Shown: positions 1 through 7,653, counted from the stretch's first letter. The stretch is DNA of 20,471 bases from AC-32 sp049644305 (GCA_049644305.1 JBARRQ010000131.1:1-20471), one strand, 5' to 3'. Program-made: numbers and translations. The notes: generated from the sequence alone by a model not told the origin.

Positions 1-735
1 AGCGTCGGGGCGAAGCAGCTGAAGAAGAACGCGGTCACCAACCCGAAGATCAAAAACGGTGCCGTAACCGGCGCGAAGGTGGCGAACAACTCGCTCACGG
101 GCGCAAACATTCTCGAGTCGAGCCTCGACAAGGTGCCGTCAGCGGCGAACGCCGACCAGGCGACGAGTGCCGACAGTGCCACCAGCGCGACCAACGCCAC
201 CCGCGCGACCAACGCCACCAGCGCGACCAACGCGACCGACGCCGACCAGCTCGGCGGAGCTCCAGCCTCCGCCTTCCAAAGCCGCGTGACCGGGACCTGC
301 AGCAACGCTCAGGCGATGTATGTCATCCAACTGCAGGGCACGGCGCTCTGCTCATCGGGGATCTTTCCGATCGCCACGACGCCGTCGGCTGACGACCAGA
401 CGCATGACATCGCGGTTCCGTTTGGAGTGCACCTGGGACTTCGGGTCAACTGTCACGCTTCCGTCCTCGGCACGATCTTTAGCTTCTATACAACGGACGA
501 CACGGGGACGCTCAGCTGGCTGTACAGCGACGGCACGACGATCCACGTCGATAGCGCCGTGCTCACAACAAACGTCCTGAAGGAATTCTCCTTTGCGGGC
601 AAGCGGATCGAGGGCCAGTTCATCTTCACGCAGCCAAGCGGGTTTGTGTCCGTGACGACCGTCAAGCTTCACGCCTTCGACGGCGGGTCGTTTTGCGAGG
701 TACGGGGAACCGGCGCGTACAGCGAGAGGCCCTAG
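1..735 (+). CDS. Partial surface/secreted protein with A/T/N-rich repeat linker (5' end outside window)
   Basis: The frame is open from base 1, so the true start lies upstream of the window; the GTG at 79 is only an internal codon. The visible part starts SVGAKQLKKNAVTNPK and continues KNGAVTGAKVANNSLTGANI, a motif common in exported proteins of Thermoleophilia and related actinobacteria (family recollection). Next comes a low-complexity stretch of A-T-S-A-T-N hexapeptides, then DADQLGGAPASAF, which resembles the NADTLGG-type linker repeats of such proteins. The C-terminal ~150 residues look like a beta-rich globular domain with three cysteines (CSNAQ, ALCSS, SFCEV), perhaps disulphide-bonded. 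No catalytic motif is visible. It is probably an extracellular structural or adhesion-like protein; the function is not recognised. Confidence 0.75.
   Translation, partial: SVGAKQLKKNAVTNPKIKNGAVTGAKVANNSLTGANILESSLDKVPSAANADQATSADSATSATNATRATNATSATNATDADQLGGAPASAFQSRVTGTCSNAQAMYVIQLQGTALCSSGIFPIATTPSADDQTHDIAVPFGVHLGLRVNCHASVLGTIFSFYTTDDTGTLSWLYSDGTTIHVDSAVLTTNVLKEFSFAGKRIEGQFIFTQPSGFVSVTTVKLHAFDGGSFCEVRGTGAYSERP
178..231 (+). repeat. Three tandem copies of an 18-nt unit in the coding sequence
   Basis: The unit GCCACCAGCGCGACCAAC occurs at 178-195, 196-213 (one base changed, AGC to CGC) and 214-231. It encodes A-T-S-A-T-N (A-T-R-A-T-N in the middle copy). Near-identity at DNA level suggests recent slippage or unequal crossing-over, so copy number could vary between strains. 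Confidence 0.8.
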
Positions 736-823
736 GGCACGCGAGCATCACAAAGTCCATCATCTCGCTGCCGATGACGGGTTCCTGGTTGCCCGTGCCG
801 GCCAATGGCGCGTCGTCGGGATA

Positions 824-973
824 ATGTGGGACCGTGTCTTCAGTCGCCCGAAGGAATCGCTAGCCGTCGAGACCACGGAGACGGACACGCAACGGTGGTT
901 GCGGGAGATGACGCCAGAGGAACGGCTTGCACTACTCCACGGCCCCGCGCTACGTGCGGTGGGGGACGACTAG
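824..973 (+). CDS. Possible small ORF or C-terminal gene remnant, 49 aa
   Basis: From the ATG at 824 the frame reads MWDRVFSRPKESLAVETTET and continues with WLREMTPEERLALLHGPALR to a TAG stop. The composition is protein-like: amphipathic, balanced charge, and a 'MTPEERLALL' helix of a type common in actinobacterial small proteins. The same frame stays open upstream into the preceding gene (roughly LAADDGFLVARAGQWRVVGI just before the ATG) and also reads plausibly, so this may be the tail of a longer gene that has lost its start. No Shine-Dalgarno sequence is evident before the ATG. I do not recognise the family. Confidence 0.3.
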   Translation: MWDRVFSRPKESLAVETTETDTQRWLREMTPEERLALLHGPALRAVGDD

Positions 974-1026
974 CTTCCTACTTGCCTGCGACGCGCAAAG
1001 CCGCGTGCGGGGAGGCCTTCCGAGGT

Positions 1027-1053
1027 GGCCCGCTGCTAGCCGAGCAGCGGGCC
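1027..1053 (+). terminator. Perfect 11-bp GC-rich hairpin, terminator-like
   Basis: GGCCCGCTGCT, a 5-nt loop (AGCCG), then AGCAGCGGGCC pair perfectly. There is no T-tract after it. In high-GC actinobacteria such hairpins often end transcription without a U-run, but its position amid remnants leaves the matching gene uncertain. Confidence 0.45.
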
Positions 1054-1125
1054 CCCGCCCCCAGGGGCACCCCCGCTGGCGCTTGAGCTCGACGGGAGTC
1101 CCATCCTGGGGCAAGAATCAGTTTC

Positions 1126-1221
1126 GTGGAAGACACGTATCGCGGCACCTTGCTGGGTCTCGCGGCCGGTGACGCCTTGGGTACGACGCTCGAGTTCACA
1201 CGGCCAGGCGCCCACGCTTAG
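1126..1221 (+). pseudogene. N-terminal remnant of an ADP-ribosylglycohydrolase (DraG/MacroD-type ARH family)
   Basis: A GTG at 1126 opens a 31-codon frame, VEDTYRGTLLGLAAGDALGT then TLEFTRPGAHA and a TAG stop. 'RGxLLGLAAGDALGxxLEF' is the N-terminal signature of ADP-ribosylglycohydrolases (DraG family), which remove ADP-ribose from modified proteins or nucleic acids using two metal ions. Intact members are about 250-350 residues, so only the first tenth remains; the metal-binding acidic motifs are absent and the next gene begins 60 bp later. Seen: the motif and the premature stop. Inferred: truncation by deletion or a nonsense change. A functional 31-residue peptide is unlikely. Confidence 0.7.
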
Positions 1222-1281
1222 TCGAGCACGGCTAAAGTCCAAGCCCTCGGTCGACCTGGCGGTTGCGGCGCGCCGCACTGA

Positions 1282-2427
1282 ATGGAACTGAGAGCGCTAA
1301 GTAAGAGGGGGCGACTAGGCCAGCGGGCGGGTTTCCTACTGGTTTCCGTCCTCGCGATCTCGCTCGCGCTGGCCCCAGCGGGGGCGGCCACCAGGGCTGC
1401 TCCTGGAAAGGCGAAGCCGAAACACCCATCGATCTGCTGCTGGATGGTCGCCTACGACGCGATGGGCTCCACTACGACCGACTACGGTCCGAAACAGCCG
1501 GACCCGCCCAACCATCCTGCGGCGGTGGCCGGGACCGAGACACTCTCCTGGCACTGGTCTGTGCGCGTGATCGAGGGGCTCAAGTACGTCGGATCTACCG
1601 GCGGGATTTCTTCGTACGGGCTCGAGGCTCCGCCCCACGCGACTGAGGTCGAAAGCCACGCGTTCCCGGAGACCCAAAACGTCTACACCGTCCGCTTCAA
1701 CAACACCCAATACGTTTGGTACGCGGAAAAGTGCACCTCGCCGGCTGCCGTCAAGCCTGGCCCATTCAAGCGAAACGACCTCAACCAACCCCCAGGCGGA
1801 TTCACCCGTAAGACAGGGGTGACGGTCGTCGGTCCCGATGATCAAACCGGCATGGAGAAGCACTGCGCGTGGGGTGAGGATGGGAACCAGCACGCCGACT
1901 TTCACTTTCCGTACAGCGGCAACCCGGGTTCCGTGCCGGTCAAGTTCAGCTCCGGCAAGTCGTTCTTTGATCGGAAGAACGTCTCGAGTACCTGCACCGA
2001 GAGCTATGCCCATCCCTATCCCGGCCAGGGGCCGACCCACCACTCCTTCAAGACCTACATCTCGATTACCGCTCAGCTCACCTACTTCCCGGCCCCGGAA
2101 TTGATCGCCAAGAACGACCAGATCCGCGACCTGAGCGAAGGCAAAGGGGTCATCCCGAAGAAGCCCGCAAATCTGAAGCCGCCATCCGGCTTCGATCAGA
2201 ACCCGAAGACGTCGGCGCCTTGTTCCTTGTCCTATAAGGTAGCTGGGCTCGGCCGCTGGCGACCTCCCGCGTGTGAAGCGGGCGCTCTCCCGCTGGTGAA
2301 ATACGCACCCGAGAAAAAGTTCGGAGGCGGAGCTCTCGGACGGTTAGTGCAGTTTCGGGGGCCGCTATCTCCTCTCCCGGTAGGCGGCTATCAGCACAGA
2401 AATACCCGCCGGTGCGTGGGTGAATGA
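1282..2427 (+). CDS. Unrecognised secreted protein, 381 aa
   Basis: The N-terminus is a classical signal peptide: a basic n-region (KRGRLGQR), a hydrophobic core (GFLLVSVLAISLALAPAGA) and probable cleavage near AGAATRA. The mature part is rich in aromatic residues and histidine, with scattered cysteines (SICCW, EKCTS, KHCAW, SSTCTE, APCSL, PACEA) that could form disulphides. No known catalytic motif is recognised. The last ~35 residues (after KYAPEKKFGGG) are basic and low in coding character, so the native end may be earlier and the present C-terminus a read-through after a frameshift. No clear Shine-Dalgarno sequence precedes the ATG. Codon use looks less GC3-biased than in the haem genes, which fits an accessory origin. 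Confidence 0.65.
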   Translation: MELRALSKRGRLGQRAGFLLVSVLAISLALAPAGAATRAAPGKAKPKHPSICCWMVAYDAMGSTTTDYGPKQPDPPNHPAAVAGTETLSWHWSVRVIEGLKYVGSTGGISSYGLEAPPHATEVESHAFPETQNVYTVRFNNTQYVWYAEKCTSPAAVKPGPFKRNDLNQPPGGFTRKTGVTVVGPDDQTGMEKHCAWGEDGNQHADFHFPYSGNPGSVPVKFSSGKSFFDRKNVSSTCTESYAHPYPGQGPTHHSFKTYISITAQLTYFPAPELIAKNDQIRDLSEGKGVIPKKPANLKPPSGFDQNPKTSAPCSLSYKVAGLGRWRPPACEAGALPLVKYAPEKKFGGGALGRLVQFRGPLSPLPVGGYQHRNTRRCVGE

Positions 2428-2634
2428 CCGAAAGATCGGTTCGAGTACGGGCGTTCGCTGTCACAGATCGCTCGCACCGGGCTTGCGATCGTGCCAAAGC
2501 TGCTTGAGCGGCTTACCTTCCCCCGGGAGGCGCTGTCGGGTCGAGTCTGGCTTGATCCCATCGAGCCATCGCCGAAGCGCTCCCCTGACGGACGGCGTCA
2601 AAGAGCCCGACCTCGTGGCTACGCTGCCGAAAGC

Positions 2635-2976
2635 ATGTTCGTTCTCGCCGGCTCGGTTCTGCTCGCCATCTTTGTCATGCCGCAACCATGGGGCCAACTT
2701 CTCGTTGGCGGGGCGCTCCTGTGGGAGGTCACGGAGAAGCTGTTCCTATTGCGTTACAGCAAGCGGATGCCGCCTGTGGTCGGCCGAGAGGCGCTGATCG
2801 GGATGCCGGTAACGGCCGTCTCGGCCTGTCTGCCTGAAGGCTGGGTGAAGCTTCGTGGCGAGCGGTGGAAGGCGCGCTGCAACGAGGGGGCTGGCGCCGG
2901 CGACTCGCTCGTCGTCGAGGCCGTCGAACAGATCACCCTCGTCGTCGCTCAGCCGCCGTCGAATCCGGCTCGCTGA
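2635..2976 (+). CDS. Short NfeD-like membrane protein (C-terminal OB fold), 113 aa
   Basis: From the ATG at 2635 the protein starts MFVLAGSVLLAIFVMPQPWG, with two hydrophobic segments (about residues 1-17 and 20-35). A C-terminal domain follows, GREALIGMPVTAVSACLPEG then VKLRGERWKARCNEGAGAGD and VVEAVEQITLVV. 'G.eAliG..g.a...L.P.G.V.l.GErW.A......aGd.V.V..v.gl.L.V' is the OB-fold signature of NfeD-like proteins, membrane proteins that often partner SPFH/stomatin proteins in membrane quality control. The frame is open upstream to 2491, but those 48 residues are basic and unlike the family. A TACGCT box at about 2619 may serve as -10 for a very short leader. No stomatin gene is visible nearby. 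Confidence 0.7.
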   Translation: MFVLAGSVLLAIFVMPQPWGQLLVGGALLWEVTEKLFLLRYSKRMPPVVGREALIGMPVTAVSACLPEGWVKLRGERWKARCNEGAGAGDSLVVEAVEQITLVVAQPPSNPAR

Positions 2977-3332
2977 CAGAAAGCAGAAGCACTGGCTGTC
3001 GGCGCCCACTGCACGCGGTGGGTTCAGGCACCTCATGGATCAGTGCTACGGCGACGCGAGCGGTCGGCTCGAGGCAGCCCTGTTCGGCGAAGCTGCCAGC
3101 GGTCCGCCAGCATCACCCGTCCGCGAGGCCGCTACCGTGTTCCGACTCGCTGCAGCCGCCGTCCATGCCGGCTCAGGACGCCAGGCAGTGGGCATACGCC
3201 GTCACGGTTGCCGCCAGCGCCGTGGTATTCCATGCGTCAGCACGCCAGGCGTTGCCTTCTGCCCTGGTCACCGCCAAGAAGGCGCCCTGCACCGAGCGCG
3301 ACCCTCTGGGCGCTGGCACTCTGTCGGGAGCC
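2977..3332. other. 356-bp stretch with no supported gene
   Basis: Several overlapping frames are open because of the GC content, but none gives a recognisable protein. An in-frame ATG at 3165 could extend the following hydrolase, yet would bury its signal peptide. It probably contains the hydrolase promoter, but I see no clear -35/-10 pair. Confidence 0.5.
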
Positions 3333-4136
3333 ATGCCACGCAGTCGAGCTTTGACGAGCACCGCCGGGGTGCTCGGATGTTTGGCCGCGGTCGTGAGCGT
3401 CGCGGCCGGAGGTACCTCGAAGCAGTCGCTCCCGCCGTTCCCCCGAGTGTCGCCACTGTGCCAACGAGCCGACTTCTGGAGCCAAGGCCGTACTGTGCGC
3501 GCCGCTCTTTGCCGCCCGCCCGGCTCCGTGCGGTTGCCTGCCGTCATCGTGCTGCACGGCTGCGGCGGCTTCGGGGGAATCGAGCAGGTGCTCGCCCGTG
3601 ACCTCCCAGGCCAAGGAATCGCGGCGTACTACATCGATTACTTCGGGCTCACGCCTCAGCCGAGCAAGCGCGGCTTCTGCGGCGCGCACCAGGGCATCGA
3701 GGCCTCGTTCACCACCTGGCAGCGGATCGTCGTGGACGCGACGGATGCTCTGAAGCGGATGACGGGGATCGATTCAGGCCGCGTTGGTGCGCTCGGCTGG
3801 TCGCTCGGCGGCGGTCTCGCGCTGGTGGCGGGGGAATACGGCGCAGGTACGACGCCGCTCCGGCACAGCCCTTTCCACGCGCTGGTCGTCCTGTCGGCCT
3901 TCGACGCGCGCGGCGAGGTCGGAGCGCTGCCACCGACGCTCGTGCTCTCCGGCGGGAGCGGCGACGCTGTCCCCGTCTCCGACGCCCGCGCCCTCTACCG
4001 CGCGCTCCGGCTCGCGCACGTGCCTGCAGTGCTCCACGTCTACCCGCACGGAAGCCACAACTGGAAGGGACCCCAGCGGATTGCCGGAGAGCGGTGGACG
4101 TTCGCCTTCCTGCAGCGCTACCTCATGGCCCGATAG
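3333..4136 (+). CDS. Secreted alpha/beta hydrolase, dienelactone hydrolase family, 267 aa
   Basis: The chosen ATG is preceded by CGGGAG and begins with a signal-like segment (MPRSRALTSTAGVLGCLAAV then VSVAAGG). The fold follows in order: the oxyanion strand VIVLHGCGGFGG, the nucleophile elbow GWSLGG (Ser157), the acid in GGSGDAVP (Asp211) and the His in YPHGSHNW (His242). This is the dienelactone hydrolase-like arrangement with Ser in place of the Cys of true dienelactone hydrolases, so an esterase or lipase-like activity on an extracellular ester is more likely than dienelactone cleavage. The substrate is unknown. The frame extends upstream to 2865 without a convincing start. It converges on the minus-strand gene at 4155 with an 18-bp gap. 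Confidence 0.8.
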   Translation: MPRSRALTSTAGVLGCLAAVVSVAAGGTSKQSLPPFPRVSPLCQRADFWSQGRTVRAALCRPPGSVRLPAVIVLHGCGGFGGIEQVLARDLPGQGIAAYYIDYFGLTPQPSKRGFCGAHQGIEASFTTWQRIVVDATDALKRMTGIDSGRVGALGWSLGGGLALVAGEYGAGTTPLRHSPFHALVVLSAFDARGEVGALPPTLVLSGGSGDAVPVSDARALYRALRLAHVPAVLHVYPHGSHNWKGPQRIAGERWTFAFLQRYLMAR

Positions 4137-4154
4137 GCGTGCCTGGGTCGAGCG

Positions 4155-4523
4155 TTACTGGATGCCGGTGTCGAGGTGGAAGTCCGCTCTTACCGGTCTC
4201 CCTCTTGGCACCGAGACGAGATGCGGCGTCAGGTCCTGGCTGGGCCGCAGATGCGGAGTTGTCGCCACGTACCTTCCCGGCCGAAGGATCACCGAGTACC
4301 TGCCCCTGTCGTTCGTCCTGACCTGAGCTCTGACTTTCCCGTCGCGTTTGAATTGTAGGAGGAGCCCTTTCGCCCGCTCCTCGCAGGGCTCGTTCACGCG
4401 GCACACCGGCCTGGTGGGCCCACGCATTACGACGCCGTGGAGCCCGGAGGCCAGTCCGGAAGAGGCGCCGGCAACGGTAGAGGTCAGCGCCAGGGTAGCG
4501 AGGCCCAAAACTGCCATTCGCAC
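4155..4523 (-). CDS. Small secreted protein with carboxypeptidase-regulatory-like (transthyretin-like) fold, 122 aa
   Basis: The GTG at 4523 gives VRMAVLGLATLALTSTVAGA, a short signal peptide; the ATG at 4517 would shorten it by two residues. The GTG is favoured because a TACAGT box ends 7 nt before it, fitting a leaderless transcript. The mature part reads LHGVVMRGPTRPVCRVNEPC, then a beta-sandwich with TNDRGRYSVILRPGRYVATT. 'G.V..GPt.PVC....PC' followed by 'Td..G.y...L.pG.Y' is a widespread secreted family related to CarboxypepD_reg domains; the two cysteines (39, 45) probably form a disulphide. Its role is unknown, likely carbohydrate- or protein-binding at the cell surface. It is transcribed away from the large secreted protein at 4629. 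Confidence 0.75.
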   Translation of the reverse strand: MRMAVLGLATLALTSTVAGASSGLASGLHGVVMRGPTRPVCRVNEPCEERAKGLLLQFKRDGKVRAQVRTNDRGRYSVILRPGRYVATTPHLRPSQDLTPHLVSVPRGRPVRADFHLDTGIQ

Positions 4524-4530
4524 GGATCGA

Positions 4531-4536
4531 ACTGTA
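4531..4536 (-). promoter_or_regulatory. -10 box TACAGT placing the transcript start at the GTG of the small secreted gene
   Basis: On the minus strand TACAGT is followed by 7 nt and then GTG, the spacing expected for a leaderless mRNA. No good -35 hexamer was found at the usual spacing. Confidence 0.4.
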
Positions 4537-4628
4537 ACGCCGGTCAAGCAAGCCCACGGCCGGTTGCACCGAGTCTGCGGAGGTCGTAACGTCGCTCCGA
4601 TTCGTGCTGGCGACAAGGGGAGGCACAC

Positions 4629-6374
4629 ATGCACGGAGCTCCAAGACAGTTCCGCGGCTTTAGGCTGGCCGCGGCGATCATCGTTCCAGCCGCGGTGCTG
4701 GCTGTCGTCTTCTGCGCAGGCGCGGCCGGCGTCGGCTGGGCGGCGGTGACGCAGAGCGCGCCGCCGTGGGCGAACATGACACCCAAGTTCACGACGGATG
4801 CGGCGCACGACGTCTCGGCGCCGCTGCGGGACCTCGCACGGAGCCGGATCGCTCCTGGTGCGGATGACCCAGCGAACGAGCCCGACCGCGGGCCGATCTC
4901 CGCAGCCGACAGTAGGTATTCGGCCGATGGTGCGCTTCAGTCGGCGGTGCTGCCTGCGACGATCCCTTCGACTCTGCAGAACTTCGAAGGGCTGAGCAAC
5001 CAGGACAACTTCAATACCTTCGGTTTCCGCGTCAACCCGCCCGATCCGAACGGCGAGGTCGGTCCGAACAACTACGTCGAGATGATCAACCTCGTGTTCG
5101 CGGTTTACGACAAGAGTGGGAACAAGCTGCTCGGGCCGGTGGACACGGGCACGCTCTGGAGTGGGTTCGCAATCCCGGACTGCACGGATCCCTCCGGCGA
5201 CCCCGTCGTCCTTTACGACCAGTACACGGATCGCTGGATCCTCTCGCAGTTCACGACCAGAGGGCCGACGTACTACGACTGCGTCGCCGTCTCCACGACG
5301 AGCGATCCCACAGGCTCCTACTACCGCTACGCGTTCTCGACCGGGCTGAACTTCCCGGACTACCCCAAGTACGGCAACTGGACGGACTCCTACGTGATCA
5401 CGACGCGCGAGTTCGGCCCCACGGTCGAGTACGGCATCGGCGTCTACGCGTTGGAGAAGAACAAGATGGTGAACGGCCAACCCGCGCGAGCCGTCAGCTT
5501 CTTCCTCGACGGCAATGCGCCGGGCATGCTGCCGCTCGTCGGCGACGGGCTGCTTCCGGCCGATCCCGACGGGAAGCAGAAGCCGAAGACCGACACGGCC
5601 ATCCCGCTCGTCGGGACGCAGGACGACAACGCCTCCTACGGCGCGACCTTCGACGCGCTCAACATCTGGGACCTCAACGTAAAGTGGCGGTCGACCGCCG
5701 TCGCATCGGTGACGCTGAACACGCAGCTGCCGACGGCGCCGTTTGACTCGATCTTCCCCTGTGGTGGGAATCCGGGCCAGAACAGCCGCGATTGCCTGCC
5801 ACAGCCGGGCGTGGGGCCAGCTGACGCGCGTAGGCTCGACATCCTCTCGTACCGGCAGCGGCCGACATTCCGGCTCGCCTACCGGAACTTCAAGAACTAC
5901 GAGTCGTTGGTCACCAACCAGTCGGTCGAGGCGAGCCCCGGCGTCGCCGGCGTACGCTGGTACGAGATCCGGCGGGTGGGCGGCATCTACAGCCTCTACC
6001 AGCAAGGGACCTACGCGCCCGCCGACGGGGTCCATCGTTGGATGGGCAGCATCGCCGAGGACAAGAACGGCAACATGGGACTCGGCTACAGCGTCGTCAA
6101 CGGGACTGACGTGTATCCGGGGATCCGCTACACGGGCCGCCTCGCGAGTGATCCGCTCGGGCAGATGACGCTCGGCGAGGGCACGATCATCAACGGCTCG
6201 GGCATCCAGAGGACGACAAACTCGCGCTGGGGCGACTACACGGACATCACGGTCGACCCGGTCGACGACTGCACGTTCTGGTACGTGAACGAGTACTACA
6301 CCCTGGCCGGTCAGATCTCCTCGACCGCCGGGTGGCAGACGAGAATCGCCAGTTTCAAGCTCCCGGGCTGCTGA
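4629..6374 (+). CDS. Large secreted protein of a widespread uncharacterised family, 581 aa
   Basis: A strong Shine-Dalgarno sequence (AAGGGGAGG, 4615-4623) lies 5 nt before the ATG. The N-terminus has a basic stretch (RQFRGFR) and a hydrophobic core (LAAAIIVPAAVLAVVFCAGA), a signal peptide or anchor. After a ~70-residue linker the mature domain contains FRVNPPDPNGEVGPNNYVEM, LYDQYTDRWILSQF, the phrase DYPKYGNWTDSYVITTREF, and RWMGSIAEDKNGNMGLGYSV. These repeated strand-rich blocks (W/Y plus D/N turns) resemble a beta-propeller. The 'PPDxNGxVGPNxYVxM' phrase recurs in uncharacterised exported proteins of many soil bacteria. Cysteine pairs (PDC/DC, FPC/DC, DDC/GC) suggest disulphides. No enzyme motif is recognised. 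The gene ends at a strong hairpin. Confidence 0.8.
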   Translation: MHGAPRQFRGFRLAAAIIVPAAVLAVVFCAGAAGVGWAAVTQSAPPWANMTPKFTTDAAHDVSAPLRDLARSRIAPGADDPANEPDRGPISAADSRYSADGALQSAVLPATIPSTLQNFEGLSNQDNFNTFGFRVNPPDPNGEVGPNNYVEMINLVFAVYDKSGNKLLGPVDTGTLWSGFAIPDCTDPSGDPVVLYDQYTDRWILSQFTTRGPTYYDCVAVSTTSDPTGSYYRYAFSTGLNFPDYPKYGNWTDSYVITTREFGPTVEYGIGVYALEKNKMVNGQPARAVSFFLDGNAPGMLPLVGDGLLPADPDGKQKPKTDTAIPLVGTQDDNASYGATFDALNIWDLNVKWRSTAVASVTLNTQLPTAPFDSIFPCGGNPGQNSRDCLPQPGVGPADARRLDILSYRQRPTFRLAYRNFKNYESLVTNQSVEASPGVAGVRWYEIRRVGGIYSLYQQGTYAPADGVHRWMGSIAEDKNGNMGLGYSVVNGTDVYPGIRYTGRLASDPLGQMTLGEGTIINGSGIQRTTNSRWGDYTDITVDPVDDCTFWYVNEYYTLAGQISSTAGWQTRIASFKLPGC

Positions 6375-6386
6375 CGCGGAAACTTG

Positions 6387-6420
6387 GGATCGGGGCCGGC
6401 CTTCTGGCCGGCCCCGATCC
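6387..6420 (+). terminator. Perfect 15-bp stem, 4-nt loop terminator hairpin
   Basis: GGATCGGGGCCGGCC, TTCT, GGCCGGCCCCGATCC pair without a mismatch, starting 12 nt after the stop of the secreted-protein gene. There is no T-run afterwards, as is common for GC-rich actinobacterial terminators. It insulates hemA, whose putative -10 box lies 9 nt further on. Confidence 0.75.
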
Positions 6421-6450
6421 TGTGCCCTGGTAGCATCGTCGCGGATCCCG

Positions 6451-7653
6451 ATGGCTAGGATTTCCCATGAATCAGAGGGTTTGCTCGCTGTCGGCGTCTC
6501 GCATCGTCACGCGCCCCTCGAGCTGCGCGAGCGCCTCTACCTGGCCGACGGGCACGCGGTGAAGCTCGCGCAGGAGCTCGGAGCCGTCGTCCTCTCGACC
6601 TGCAACCGGACCGAGATCTACATGGCCGGCGGGGACCCTGTAGTCGCGCGCGAGAAGCTCGAGCGTTCCTCGGGTCTCGACCTCGACGGCGTCCTCGCCG
6701 CATGGGAAGAGGACGCGGCGGTCGATCACCTCTTCCGTGTCGCGGCCGGCCTCGACTCGCTTGTCCCTGGCGAGGCCCAGATCCTCGGCCAGGTGCGCCT
6801 GGCCTACGAAGCGGCCCTGACAGCGGGGGCGACGAGCCCGTTGCTCAACCGACTCTTCGAGGACGCGCTGCACGCCGGAAAGCGCGTCCGGACCGAGGCG
6901 AAGCTGGCGGAGATGCCCCAGTCGGTGGCCTCCTCCGCGGTCGAGCTTGGCGCGAAGGCGCTGGGCGGCCTGACCGGTAAGCGCGCGATCCTCTTCGGCG
7001 CCGGGAAGATGAGTGAGCTTGCCGCCCGTGAGCTACGGGAGCGCGGCGCGGAAGTGATCGTTTCCAGCCGTACGCTCGAAAGCGCGCAAGAGCTAGCCGA
7101 GCGCGTCGGAGGGCGGGCGGCGGCGTTCGACGCGGTCGCCGTCGAGCTGACCGACGCAGACCTCGTCATCTCCGCGACCCGCTGTCCGTACCCGATTCTG
7201 CACGCCGAGGCGGTGCAAGCTCGGACGAAGCCGCTCGTGCTCGTGGACATTGCAGTCCCGCGCGACCTCGACCCGGAGATCGGCAAGCTCGAGAGCTGCA
7301 CGCTGTACGACATCGACGCGCTGGGCGAGGGCCTCGTCGGCCGCGAAGAGGACGTGCGCGAGGCGGAGCGCATCGTCGCCGAAGAAGCTGCACGCTTCGA
7401 GGAGTGGCGTCGCTCTCGCGGCGCGGCTCCCGCGATCGCGGCCCTCAGGCGACGGGCCGAGGGGATCCGGGTGGAAGAGCTCGCCCGCGCCGAGCCGCGG
7501 CTGACCGAGCTCTCGGCGCGCGAGCGGAAGACCGTCGAGACGCTGACCACGCAGATCGTGAACAAGCTCCTGCACGTGCCGACCGTGCGCGCCAAGGAGT
7601 CGGGCTCTGAGCCTCTCAGCGACCTCTTCGCGCTCCGCGAGGACGGCGAGTGA
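6451..7653 (+). CDS. hemA: Glutamyl-tRNA reductase
   Basis: It reduces glutamyl-tRNA(Glu) with NADPH to glutamate-1-semialdehyde, the first committed step of C5 haem/tetrapyrrole synthesis in the cytoplasm. The N-terminal catalytic domain shows GVSHRHAPLELRERL and VVLSTCNRTEIY, with the thioester-forming Cys51. The conserved FRVAAGLDSLVPGEAQILGQ block follows. The NADPH-binding Rossmann domain has ILFGAGKMSELAARELRERG (glycines from residue 183). The C-terminal dimerisation helices run from about residue 320. At 400 residues it is slightly short for the family but has all domains. A TAGCAT box (6430-6435) suggests a leader of about 9 nt. The stop overlaps the GTG of hemL by 4 nt, so the two are translationally coupled. 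Confidence 0.95.
   Translation: MARISHESEGLLAVGVSHRHAPLELRERLYLADGHAVKLAQELGAVVLSTCNRTEIYMAGGDPVVAREKLERSSGLDLDGVLAAWEEDAAVDHLFRVAAGLDSLVPGEAQILGQVRLAYEAALTAGATSPLLNRLFEDALHAGKRVRTEAKLAEMPQSVASSAVELGAKALGGLTGKRAILFGAGKMSELAARELRERGAEVIVSSRTLESAQELAERVGGRAAAFDAVAVELTDADLVISATRCPYPILHAEAVQARTKPLVLVDIAVPRDLDPEIGKLESCTLYDIDALGEGLVGREEDVREAERIVAEEAARFEEWRRSRGAAPAIAALRRRAEGIRVEELARAEPRLTELSARERKTVETLTTQIVNKLLHVPTVRAKESGSEPLSDLFALREDGE

Larger units (their letters stand above)
736..1281. other. 546-bp stretch without a convincing complete gene (decayed region)
   Basis: Between the two secreted-protein genes no full-length gene is seen. It contains a possible small ORF (824-973), a terminator-like hairpin (1027-1053) and the N-terminal remnant of an ADP-ribosylglycohydrolase (1126-1221). 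The mixture of short coding-looking pieces with stops suggests gene decay or a rearrangement junction. Confidence 0.6.

Noticed and set aside
2491..2634. Upstream extension of the NfeD-like protein by 48 residues
   Set aside because: The extra residues are basic, proline-rich and precede a hydrophobic N-terminus typical of the short family; the ATG at 2635 is the better start.
3165..3332. Upstream ATG extending the alpha/beta hydrolase by 56 residues
   Set aside because: It would place the signal peptide internally, and the extra sequence does not resemble a leader or domain.
4155..6035. A 626-codon open frame on the minus strand across the large secreted gene
   Set aside because: Only its last ~122 codons look like protein. 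The rest is the antisense shadow of the plus-strand gene, kept open by GC-rich third positions.
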